NCBI GenBank assembly: GCA_029070965.1
Contig: JAIEBI010000057.1
Span: 1 to 64,000, forward strand
Direction: 5' to 3'
From: Clostridiales bacterium
Lineage (GTDB): Bacteria; Bacillota; Clostridia; Christensenellales; Pumilibacteraceae
DNA: 64,000 bases
A model generated the notes under the pieces. That model was not told the origin of the DNA and made no database searches. It saw only the letters and a list, made by a program, of their open reading frames with translations. How positions within the stretch are numbered: position 1 is the first letter of the stretch; each line of letters begins with the position of its first letter. Positions 36,901 through 44,677 of this stretch are shown piece by piece. Position numbers and translations under genes: made by a program.

Positions 36901-37724
36901 CCGATTGCGTAGTTGATTTCTCTCAGCAGCTCGTCGTCTTCCTTCCTGACGACAGCGTAAAAGTCGTCAGTGCCGATAATCTCCAACGTCTTTTCGTTTT
37001 CCGCTTTTCTTAGGTCGCTGGTGACTATTGCGTCTATTTCGCCCGCTTGAAGTGCGGCGGCAAGCTCGGCGTCATTTTTATATTTATCTACTATCTCGTA
37101 TGTAAACTTCTTTTTCTTGATAAACTCCGTCAGCTCGGTCTTTTTGTTCTCGCCCATCAAGCCGATTCTCATTCCGTTATATGTGTCGTAATCGCCGGTA
37201 ACGAAGTTCGTTTCGTTTTTACGTATGGAAATTACGGTGTTCTTCCTGCCGATAGGTAGCGAAAACGCAAAGCCTTCCGCGCGCTCATCACTCCAGCTGA
37301 CGGAAGTAACTACGTCGAACACGCCTTTATCCAGCAAGTACGGTATGGTGCCATCAAAAGTTTCGTCGCCCTTTTTGTAATCGCTCGGCCAATTCCAATT
37401 AGTATCATATCCCGTATATTGGAAGTTAAGTCGAGAATGCTTGGACACAAGGTTCAAAAACTCGATGCCGTAGCCCGTAAGGTTGCCCGTTTCGTTGTCG
37501 CGTATGTGATAACCTTCAAAGTTAAAGACGCAAGCCGTGACGGTGCGATTGTTGGACACCGGTTCTTCGGCAACCGCCGCCTTATGCCCGCCAAACCCGA
37601 AAATCAAGCTAACAGTCAATATCAACAATACGGTAATGCACGCAACAACGCGCACTCTTGCCGAGGTCGCGCCACGTTTGTCGTATGAACTCTTTCTAAA
37701 AACGTTATACATATACCACTCCAT
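33906..37724 (-). CDS. BvgS-type hybrid sensor histidine kinase: two periplasmic-binding (SBP_bac_3-like) domains, TM, PAS-like, HisKA, HATPase, two REC domains
   Basis: NMSHDIRTPMNAIIGFTTLA (H box), GTGLGLAITKNIVDMMGG, LVVDDD and LLVEDN receivers. Confidence 0.93.
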   Translation of the reverse strand: MEWYMYNVFRKSSYDKRGATSARVRVVACITVLLILTVSLIFGFGGHKAAVAEEPVSNNRTVTACVFNFEGYHIRDNETGNLTGYGIEFLNLVSKHSRLNFQYTGYDTNWNWPSDYKKGDETFDGTIPYLLDKGVFDVVTSVSWSDERAEGFAFSLPIGRKNTVISIRKNETNFVTGDYDTYNGMRIGLMGENKKTELTEFIKKKKFTYEIVDKYKNDAELAAALQAGEIDAIVTSDLRKAENEKTLEIIGTDDFYAVVRKEDDELLREINYAIGQMDINEGDWKNELYYKYYGPDYTDNMGFTPRELKYLNKVISEEKAITVTALGNNAPYSYAENGTLKGIMIDYFDELINHIIEETGLDDLPYTIVVPRDQDDYNDLAATNDNNVDVVIDSMGADDTKENAPYRGFNTESYMSVRMARVTRNDHKGGIKKVAVSKYHGKSLIPAEYLDPNVYDVNDGYASGEDAVRAVLNGKADVAYVYAYTAQLLVNRDSTNSLYYSIMSWESAKFSMRVGKDTDHELITILNKCIKHVSSDTVNQLSLKYITYTVGEKSMTFWQYLKSHPEIIIIVVVVLAVVAGVIVVMFLRGRWNKKLLHNTEQSNKKMGEQLAIVEALSRDYTNVYSIDDEKGTARVIKLEGYVTEGLNKDSIDEYNYASVLGAYIRSRVHPDDQQEITEALALDNVKEKLNANGEYSGSYRIIDNEETRHFQYTFLRITDKENGGNSFILAGFRNIDEVIRKEQEQKDVLSEALAQAQYANKAKTTFLNNMSHDIRTPMNAIIGFTTLAASHIDNKEQIKNYLGKIMTSGNHLLSLINDVLDMSRIESGKVKIEEKETSLPEIMHDLKTIVQSDVKSKQLEFYIDTLDVTNETIICDKLRLNQVLLNILSNAMKYTKPGGMVSVRVAQTAEAADGRATYKFSVKDTGIGMSPEFLKHVFEPFEREQTSTVSGIQGTGLGLAITKNIVDMMGGTIEVESEVGKGSEFIVTFSFRVADAPVEVQRLEQLENLKALVVDDDVNTCVSVSKMLSTIGMRPDWTTLGKEAVVRTKFALEQNEPYSAYIIDWLMPDMNGIELVRRIRKIIGDTAMVIILTAYDWSDIEKEAREAGVTAFCSKPLFLSELRNVLATPFAKKKSEEKAEEAELRFDGKKILLVEDNELNQEIAQSILEMAGFVIDTADDGSVAVKKMKEQPAGTYDLILMDVQMPIMNGYEATRAIRALKDKKKSTIPIVAMTANAFEEDKKEALDAGMNGYAAKPIEIDKLMQTLKDILK

Positions 37725-37730
37725 ATTATC

Positions 37731-37759
37731 ATTATAGCATATTAACAAAATTAAATCAA
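37731..37759 (-). promoter_or_regulatory. Promoter TTGATT-N17-TATAAT, 6 nt from ATG
   Basis: Minus strand -35 37759-37754, -10 37736-37731, ATG 37724. Confidence 0.6.
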
Positions 37760-37800
37760 TACTTTAAATGATTTAATATACGTAATACATGACATATTCA

Positions 37801-37840
37801 AAAAAATATCCCTATGCGCTACTGCACATAAGGATATTGT
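37801..37840 (-). terminator. Terminator of DNA methylase gene
   Basis: Minus: AATATCCTTATGTGC-agta-GCGCATAGGGATATTTTTTT. Confidence 0.8.
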
Positions 37841-37859
37841 ATAACGTTGTCACGCTTAT

Positions 37860-38894
37860 TTACTTCTTTACCAAGCAATGCAAAAATTCGACCGTCTTGT
37901 CCGTTTTGGCTTCTCTGGCGCTATCCGCTTTGTAGCGGCGGTGGTCTTGAATAAAGTATTTATACTTACCGTACTTTTTCATTATCCGTTCTATCGCGTC
38001 ACAGGACATTAATCCCTCGTTGTTGTAGCTTAGGAATATGTATTTGAATTGAGCGTTTTTGATAAGCTCGGCAAACGCCTTTTCCACCTGACTCTTAATG
38101 CAAAAAACGCTCTTTTGGTCGGCGTATTCTCTAAGCCCCGTTTTGCCGTAAATTACGGGATTGTCGTACCGCGCAATCGTTTCCAGCAAATGGTAGTTGG
38201 TGCAGTATTGCCGCGCATTATACGGCGGGTCCAAATACAGTATATCCCCCGAAACATGCTTAACAAGCTCGCTAATATCTTCGTTGTATACTTGGCATTG
38301 CACTTTGGTATCGGTAATGGGCAGCGCTGTCAGCTTCATTTCGTTTTGCGCCGACTTTTTTAGTTGTTTAAGGTACGCGCCGTACACCGACGCCGTGTTG
38401 GCATACTTGTCCATGCTGTTAATAAGCGACGCGAGCAAAAAGAAATACTCGTTGTCGTTGATGGCATTTTTACCCAGCATGTCCTCGATGGCAAGCCGTA
38501 TGCCGTCGCACTTTTTGGCGTTGTGCTCGGTAAAGTACATGCGCCTAAACTCCTGACCTTCCGTGCCCTCGTAGCAATAGTTTTTGTATATAAATCCCTC
38601 TACGCCATCTACGTTGTTCAACTCGTCAATCAACTGCATACAACGCTGTTCGTCAAGCTTACCGCTGTTTTCTATAACGTGCTTGGTTATAACGTAGCTG
38701 AAATACTGAATATCGTTTGCGATAATCGAATACCCGTACTGCATAAACGCAGCGCTTACTACGCCCGTTCCGGCAAACAAATCGGCAAATACCATCTCGG
38801 ACGGATTGCGCGTTTCGCCGTTAATCTCCAAAGTTTTGGCAACGGACGATTTTAAAAAATTGATAAGCGAATACTTAGACCCTATATAATTCAT
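37860..38894 (-). CDS. D12-class DNA N6-adenine methyltransferase
   Basis: MNYIGSKYSLINFLKSS, FADLFAGTGVVSAAF, DILYLDPPYNARQY; RBS AAGGA. Confidence 0.87.
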   Translation of the reverse strand: MNYIGSKYSLINFLKSSVAKTLEINGETRNPSEMVFADLFAGTGVVSAAFMQYGYSIIANDIQYFSYVITKHVIENSGKLDEQRCMQLIDELNNVDGVEGFIYKNYCYEGTEGQEFRRMYFTEHNAKKCDGIRLAIEDMLGKNAINDNEYFFLLASLINSMDKYANTASVYGAYLKQLKKSAQNEMKLTALPITDTKVQCQVYNEDISELVKHVSGDILYLDPPYNARQYCTNYHLLETIARYDNPVIYGKTGLREYADQKSVFCIKSQVEKAFAELIKNAQFKYIFLSYNNEGLMSCDAIERIMKKYGKYKYFIQDHRRYKADSAREAKTDKTVEFLHCLVKK

Positions 38895-38974
38895 ATTTTT
38901 TCCTTGATTGTTACTGATTGTATAATACCACTTTTTTAACAAACAGTAAAGCGGTTATGCCAAATTTATTCCGT

Positions 38975-39850
38975 TTACAACAGCTCTTGCAGACGTTTTA
39001 GAAAAATCTCGGCGCACTTGGGAAAAACCTGATACTTTTTCCACGCGATGTCGAGGTGAGATATAAGCTCGGGATACAGCGGTCTGAAACACAAATCGGA
39101 GTTTTCGTTTGTCTGGATAATCTTATCCAAACAAACGGCATAGCCTACGCCCTCTTTTACCAGCAAAGACATATTGTACAGCAAATTACCCGTTGCTACG
39201 ACGTTCAACTCTTCCTCGCTTTTTTGGAACCACTGACCCATCATATTCTTGCCGAGCGACTGGCGGGAGCGAATAAGCGGCTTGTCCCATAAATCCTCGG
39301 GCGTAATATATTCCTTTTGCGCGAGCGGGCTATCCCTACGCATGAGCACGCCCCACGTATCGGTAAGCGGCAGGCGCAAATAGTCGTACTTGCTCACGTC
39401 GAACGGCTCGATAAAAATACCGAAATCAATAAGTCCTTTGTCCAGCCTTTCGGATATCGTACCGCTGTCCCCGCTGAAAATATGGAATTTAACATTCGGA
39501 TATTCGCGCTGAACGGCATGCGCAGCTTTTGCTATTATTTCCACGGCGTAGCTTTCGCCGCCGCCGATATAAATATCCCCGCTAATGTCGGTCATAGGCG
39601 AATTCAGCTCGCTCTCCGTTTTATTGTACAAATCGATAATTTCTTCCGCGCGCTTATACAGCAGCCGTCCCGCTTCCGTCAGCGTAATCTTTCGACTGCC
39701 GCGAACAAAAAGCTGACGCCCTACTTCCTTTTCCAAATTTTGCATTTGCCGCGACAAATTGGGCTGAGTAACAAACAATGCTTCCGCCGCCTTGGATATG
39801 CTTTGCTCACGCGCGACCGCCAAAAAATACCTAAGCTCTCTCAATTCCAT
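38975..39850 (-). CDS. LysR-family transcriptional regulator
   Basis: MELRELRYFLAVAREQSISKAAEALFVTQPNLSRQMQNLEKEVGRQLFVR. Confidence 0.95.
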   Translation of the reverse strand: MELRELRYFLAVAREQSISKAAEALFVTQPNLSRQMQNLEKEVGRQLFVRGSRKITLTEAGRLLYKRAEEIIDLYNKTESELNSPMTDISGDIYIGGGESYAVEIIAKAAHAVQREYPNVKFHIFSGDSGTISERLDKGLIDFGIFIEPFDVSKYDYLRLPLTDTWGVLMRRDSPLAQKEYITPEDLWDKPLIRSRQSLGKNMMGQWFQKSEEELNVVATGNLLYNMSLLVKEGVGYAVCLDKIIQTNENSDLCFRPLYPELISHLDIAWKKYQVFPKCAEIFLKRLQELL

Positions 39851-39866
39851 ACAACACCGCCTTAAT

Positions 39867-39954
39867 ATAAGTATAGCATAAATAAGTATGCGCGTCAATT
39901 ATGGAATACCATAAAATATAAGTATTTGACATACCGCACAATAGGCAATACAAT
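39867..39954. promoter_or_regulatory. Divergent promoters and ATAAGTAT repeats between lysR and acetyltransferase
   Basis: Minus TTGACG-N17-TATACT (39898-39870); plus TTGACA-N17-TACAAT (39926-39954); ATAAGTAT at 39867, 39882, 39918. Confidence 0.65.
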
Positions 39955-39966
39955 ATAAGCAGAGGT

Positions 39967-40536
39967 ATGAATACTGAACAGTTTAAAGAAAAAATGAGGA
40001 ATAAGGCGTATATCGAGGCGAATTCGGAAACGCATATGCATATGCACGACATGGCGCAGCGGGCAAGGCGGATAACGGCGGATATGAACAATACCTACCG
40101 CACGCCGGAAGATCTTCGTAATATATTTTCCGAGCTTATAGGCAAACGGGTTGACGACAGCTTCGGATTATTCCCGCCCTTTTACGCCGACTACGGACAA
40201 AACATTACGGTCGGCAAAAACGTGTTTATCAATTCGGGTTGCTGCTTTCAAGACCAAGGCGGCATCGAAATCGGCGATAACGTGCTTATCGGTCAGCAAG
40301 TGGTTATCGCTACGCTCAATCATGATTTGAATGTGCAAAAGCGTGCCAATATGCTGCCCGCCTCCGTCAAAATAGGTAACGGCGTATGGATAGGCGCGCA
40401 CGCGACTATACTGGCGGGCGTAACAATCGGCGACGGAGCGGTAATCGCCGCAGGCGCGGTAGTCACCAAGGACGTACCCGCAAACACGGTTGTGGGCGGC
40501 GTTCCCGCAAAAATACTGAAAACCGTAAAGGAGTAA
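39967..40536 (+). CDS. Sugar O-acetyltransferase (LbH/hexapeptide family)
   Basis: [42 protein letters not shown]..., [35 protein letters not shown]. Confidence 0.93.
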   Translation: MNTEQFKEKMRNKAYIEANSETHMHMHDMAQRARRITADMNNTYRTPEDLRNIFSELIGKRVDDSFGLFPPFYADYGQNITVGKNVFINSGCCFQDQGGIEIGDNVLIGQQVVIATLNHDLNVQKRANMLPASVKIGNGVWIGAHATILAGVTIGDGAVIAAGAVVTKDVPANTVVGGVPAKILKTVKE

Positions 40537-40541
40537 ATAAT

Positions 40542-41519
40542 ATGGAAGCAAAGTTGAATTTGACAAAGGAATGGGACAAGGTTTTCCCTAAAAGCGAAAA
40601 GGTAAACCACGAAAAAGTGACCTTTCACAACCGTTACGGCATAACGCTTGCGGCGGATTTGTACACGCCCAAAAACGCGCAGGGCAAGCTTGCCGCAATC
40701 GCGGTGTGCGGTCCGTTCGGCGCGGTCAAAGAACAGTCGTCGGGGCTTTACGCCATGCTCATGGCAGAGCGCGGATTTTTGACGCTTGCCTTCGACCCGT
40801 CGTTTACCGGCGAGAGCGGCGGTCAGCCGAGGTACGTCGCCTCTCCCGACATAAACACCGAGGACTTTTGCTCGGCAGTGGACTATCTTTCGTGCCGCGA
40901 TGACGTGGACGAGAACAAAATCGGCATTATAGGCATTTGCGGCTGGGGCGGAATGGCTATTAACGCTGCGGCTATGGATACGCGCATAAAGGCTACGGTC
41001 GCTTCCACAATGTACGATATGACAAGAGTAAACGCCAAAGGCTACTTTGACGAGGCGGACAGCGAACAAGCCCGATACGATACCAAAAAGGCGTTGAACG
41101 CACAGCGCACCGTCGACTACAAAAACGGTGGTTATGAATTGGGCGGCGGAGTTGTCGATCCTCTGCCCGACGACGCGCCGTTCTTTGTAAAGGACTATTA
41201 CGACTATTACAAAACAAAGCGCGGCTACCATAAGCGTTCGCTAAATTCCAACGGCGGCTGGAACAAGACCTCGGCGCTTTCGTTTATCAACATGCCAATA
41301 CTCGCATACAGCCACGAGATACGCAGCGCAGTGTTGCTTGTGCACGGCGAGAAGGCTCACTCGTGTTATTTCAGCAAGGATGCGTTCAAAAACTTGAAGG
41401 GTGACAACAAGGAACTGCTCATTATCCCCAGCGCAGTCCATACCGATTTGTACGACAGAACGGACATCATTCCTTTTGCCAAGCTCGAAGATTTCTTCAA
41501 AACGAATATGAACGGTTAA
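40542..41519 (+). CDS. Alpha/beta hydrolase
   Basis: KIGIIGICGWGGMAINAAAMD nucleophile elbow-like; AAAGGAG RBS before ATG 40542. Confidence 0.88.
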   Translation: MEAKLNLTKEWDKVFPKSEKVNHEKVTFHNRYGITLAADLYTPKNAQGKLAAIAVCGPFGAVKEQSSGLYAMLMAERGFLTLAFDPSFTGESGGQPRYVASPDINTEDFCSAVDYLSCRDDVDENKIGIIGICGWGGMAINAAAMDTRIKATVASTMYDMTRVNAKGYFDEADSEQARYDTKKALNAQRTVDYKNGGYELGGGVVDPLPDDAPFFVKDYYDYYKTKRGYHKRSLNSNGGWNKTSALSFINMPILAYSHEIRSAVLLVHGEKAHSCYFSKDAFKNLKGDNKELLIIPSAVHTDLYDRTDIIPFAKLEDFFKTNMNG

Positions 41520-41522
41520 TTT

Positions 41523-42515
41523 ATGAAAAACTTCTTATTATCTATTTTAATAATGGTTATGCTGCTCCTCGGATTTACCGCTTGCAACAAAGGTAATTCG
41601 AACGGAACAGGCAATAACGGCAACGGCGAAATCACGCGCCCGCCCGTTTCTGCCTCTTCGAATATATTGATTGCATACTTTTCCTGCACCGACACTACCA
41701 AAGGGATAGCAAAGCATATCGAAGCGGAAACAAAAGGCACGTCGTACGAAATTACGCCGCAAGTGCCGTACACAGAGGACGACTTAAAGTATTACACAAA
41801 CTGCCGCGCCGACCGCGAACAAGCCGATCCTACCGCACGCCCCGCAATAAGCGGAAGCGTGGAAGATATAGACAAGTACAGCATAGTATTTTTGGGCTAC
41901 CCCATTTGGCACGGGCAAGCGCCCAAAATAATCTATACGTTTTTAGAGAGCTACGACTTTTCGAACAAGACGGTTATTCCGTTCTGCACGTCGCACAGCA
42001 GCGGCATAGGCAGCAGCGACACCAACTTACACTCCCTCGCGCCCGATGCCGAATGGAAAAGCGGCAAGCGGTTTGCGAGCGGCACAAGTCAAACCGGCGT
42101 AAAGGACTGGATTGACAGTCTTGACATTAAAACAGAAACGGAAATAGAGAGCATGCAAATTTATTTTACGATAGGAAATACCACTCTTGCGGCGACGCTC
42201 GAGGACAATACGGCGACGGCAGCGTTGAAGGAAAGACTGAAAACATCGCCCATAACAATCGAAATGAGCGACTACGGCGGATTTGAAAAGGTGGGCGGAC
42301 TCGGCTTTGATTTGCCGACAAGCAATGAACAAATCACGACGCAGCCCTGTGATTTTGTATTATATCAAGGCAATCAGCTTGTAATCTTTTACGGCTCCAA
42401 CAGCTGGAGCTACACTCGTTTAGGCAAAATCACGGGCGTAACGTCCGCACAGCTAAAAACCGTCCTCGGCAACGGCAGTGTAAGCGTTACGCTGTCGCTG
42501 TCAAATTCGCTTTAA
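41523..42515 (+). CDS. Lipoprotein: flavodoxin fused to cyclophilin-like domain
   Basis: LLGFTACNKGN lipobox; ILIAYFSCTDTTKGIAKHIE flavodoxin; C-term IYFTIGNTTLAATLEDNTATAALKERL cyclophilin-like. Confidence 0.82.
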   Translation: MKNFLLSILIMVMLLLGFTACNKGNSNGTGNNGNGEITRPPVSASSNILIAYFSCTDTTKGIAKHIEAETKGTSYEITPQVPYTEDDLKYYTNCRADREQADPTARPAISGSVEDIDKYSIVFLGYPIWHGQAPKIIYTFLESYDFSNKTVIPFCTSHSSGIGSSDTNLHSLAPDAEWKSGKRFASGTSQTGVKDWIDSLDIKTETEIESMQIYFTIGNTTLAATLEDNTATAALKERLKTSPITIEMSDYGGFEKVGGLGFDLPTSNEQITTQPCDFVLYQGNQLVIFYGSNSWSYTRLGKITGVTSAQLKTVLGNGSVSVTLSLSNSL

Positions 42516-42542
42516 ATTCGGTAAGCGGCGAAAATAATGTCA

Positions 42543-42571
42543 TTGACTGAATACAGTAAGTATGTTATAAT
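42543..42571 (+). promoter_or_regulatory. Promoter TTGACT-N17-TATAAT
   Basis: 42543-42548 and 42566-42571 upstream of ATG 42604. Confidence 0.65.
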
Positions 42572-42603
42572 GATTATAACAAACAACTACGGTCGATATT
42601 AAA

Positions 42604-43332
42604 ATGAAAATAACTGTAATAAACGGTACGGAAAAGCACGGCGTTACCTATAAGCTGAAAGAGCTGTTTTTGGAACGGTTCAAATCGGTTGCCGAAATTA
42701 CCGAATTTTACTTACCCAAGGACTGCCCCGAATTTTGCCTTGGCTGCACCGCGTGCTTTACCAACGGCGAGCGCACTTGCAAGGATTATTCGTACATAGA
42801 GCGCATTGAAAAATCGCTGTTGCAAGCCGATTTGATAGTAATGACTTCCCCCGCTTACGTCATGCACGCCACGGGCGGAATGAAAGCACTGTTGGACCAT
42901 TTGGCGTACCGCTGGATGCCGCACCGCCCTGCGCCGCAAATGTTCGGCAAGCGCGCGGTAATAATTACGCAGTGCTTGGGCGCGGGCGCAAAATCTACGG
43001 CAAAAGATATACGCCACAGCCTGTCTTGGTGGGGCGTATCTAAAATAGGTGTGTTTTGCGGCGCTCTTATGAGCGATATCGCTTGGGATAAATTATCCGA
43101 TAAAAAGCACAAAAAGCTTACGAGAAAAATAAACAAGCTTGCCCGCAAGTTTTTAAAGATAAATTACAACAAGCCCGCGCATACAAAGCTTATTACCAAA
43201 ATCAAGTTTGCGCTTTGCCGCATGATACAAAAGAAAGTGCGCAAGAGCGGCGTGGAAAGCTTTGATGTAAAATATTGGGAGCAAAACGGCTGGCTGGGCA
43301 AAAACCGTCCGTGGAAAAAGCCGAAAGTATAA
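42604..43332 (+). CDS. NADPH-dependent FMN reductase / flavodoxin-like family protein
   Basis: KITVINGTEKHGVTYKLKELFLERF..., FCLGCTACFTNGERTCKDYSYI, DLIVMTSPAYVMHATGGMKALLDHL. Confidence 0.88.
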   Translation: MKITVINGTEKHGVTYKLKELFLERFKSVAEITEFYLPKDCPEFCLGCTACFTNGERTCKDYSYIERIEKSLLQADLIVMTSPAYVMHATGGMKALLDHLAYRWMPHRPAPQMFGKRAVIITQCLGAGAKSTAKDIRHSLSWWGVSKIGVFCGALMSDIAWDKLSDKKHKKLTRKINKLARKFLKINYNKPAHTKLITKIKFALCRMIQKKVRKSGVESFDVKYWEQNGWLGKNRPWKKPKV

Positions 43333-43366
43333 GAGAAATCGAGTATAAAAATACTCGATTTTTCTT
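43333..43366 (+). terminator. Convergent terminator
   Basis: GAGAAATCGAGTAT-aaaa-ATACTCGATTTTTCTTT. Confidence 0.85.
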
Positions 43367-44670
43367 TATTTATTTTCGGTATCGGTCATTATTTGAATGA
43401 TTGTTTTGTTTGTTTGCGCCATGCCCTCGCCCGCTATGCGCCCGATATTGCATACCGTGTCGTTTACGCTGTCGCCTGCAACGCCGTCACCAGCATTAAA
43501 GTTTTTATGCGAGCGCGCCATTTCAAAGCCCATAATACCCGCTTCCACAGCCATTGCGATTTTGGCGGCGCACGACGCCTTGGCGCCGTCGCAAATGGTG
43601 CCCGAAAGTATTACCACACTGTTTACAAGCGTTTGCGCTATCTCGTCGTAGTCCCCGCCGTTGTGCAAATAGCTTATGCCGCAACCGCTGCCGCAACCCG
43701 CGCTGATAGCGCCGCAATACGCTGACAGACAGCCTATTTCAGTCTTTTGGTACAGCGTGGTCAAGTTGGCTACGATAAGCGCGCGGAGCAGCGTGTCCTC
43801 GTCTGCGTTCAATTCCTTGGCGTACACTATAACGGGAAGCGAAGTCGTCATACCCTGATTGCCGCTGCCCGACACTATGCATACGGGCATTTCGCAACCG
43901 CTCATTCGCGCGTCCGATCCTGCGGCGGCATAGGCACGCGCCTTATTGCGCACACTGCAATTTCCGTTGTTATATAGCAGTTTACCGATTGACGCGCCGT
44001 AGTCGCCTTTCAGTCCCTCGTCGGCTATGGCAAGGTTTACCTCGATTTGGCGTTTTAGAAGTTCGCGCAATTCGTCCAAATCGACCGACTTTGCAAACTC
44101 AACTATATTCTTCATATTAAGCACTTTGTGGTCGCAGTGCTTTACTGTGCATGTATGCGCCTGTATGTACTCGTCCGTTATATCCTTCCCGTCTCTTAGT
44201 ATAGCCACCACGTTGGTATGCTCGCCCACAATATGCACACGCGCAGTATGGCCGTCACGGGTTGCCGAAAGGTCGATTTCAAATTCGTCCTCGGACTCGA
44301 TGCCGTAAACCTTAATGTCGGCGGCGTTCATATATTCTTTTATTTCGGAATGTTTACTCTCACCGAGCGCGCTCAAAACGTTCAAACCAAGCTGCGGGCT
44401 GTCGGCAATAACACCCGCCGCCACGGCGGCGTTTACGCCATGCAACCCGCCCGTAGCGGGAACAAGCACACTCTTTACATTTTTTATAATACTGCCCGAA
44501 AGCCCGACCTTAACCGCGGCGGGCGGACGCCCAAGCACGTGCGTTGCGATAGACGACGCGTACGCGATAGATATAGGCTCGGTACAGCCCATAGCGAGGA
44601 GTAGCTCCTCCCTAAGTATATCAGCGTAAGCGGTAAACCACGCCTTATCTTTGGTATTGTCGTTGACCAT
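43366..44670 (-). CDS. L-cysteine desulfidase family / UPF0597 (serine dehydratase alpha-like) protein
   Basis: LAMGCTEPISIAYASSIA, SGSGNQGMTTSLPVIVYA, GIMGFEMARSHKNFNAGDGV. Confidence 0.88.
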   Translation of the reverse strand: MVNDNTKDKAWFTAYADILREELLLAMGCTEPISIAYASSIATHVLGRPPAAVKVGLSGSIIKNVKSVLVPATGGLHGVNAAVAAGVIADSPQLGLNVLSALGESKHSEIKEYMNAADIKVYGIESEDEFEIDLSATRDGHTARVHIVGEHTNVVAILRDGKDITDEYIQAHTCTVKHCDHKVLNMKNIVEFAKSVDLDELRELLKRQIEVNLAIADEGLKGDYGASIGKLLYNNGNCSVRNKARAYAAAGSDARMSGCEMPVCIVSGSGNQGMTTSLPVIVYAKELNADEDTLLRALIVANLTTLYQKTEIGCLSAYCGAISAGCGSGCGISYLHNGGDYDEIAQTLVNSVVILSGTICDGAKASCAAKIAMAVEAGIMGFEMARSHKNFNAGDGVAGDSVNDTVCNIGRIAGEGMAQTNKTIIQIMTDTENK

Positions 44671-44677
44671 ATTTACG

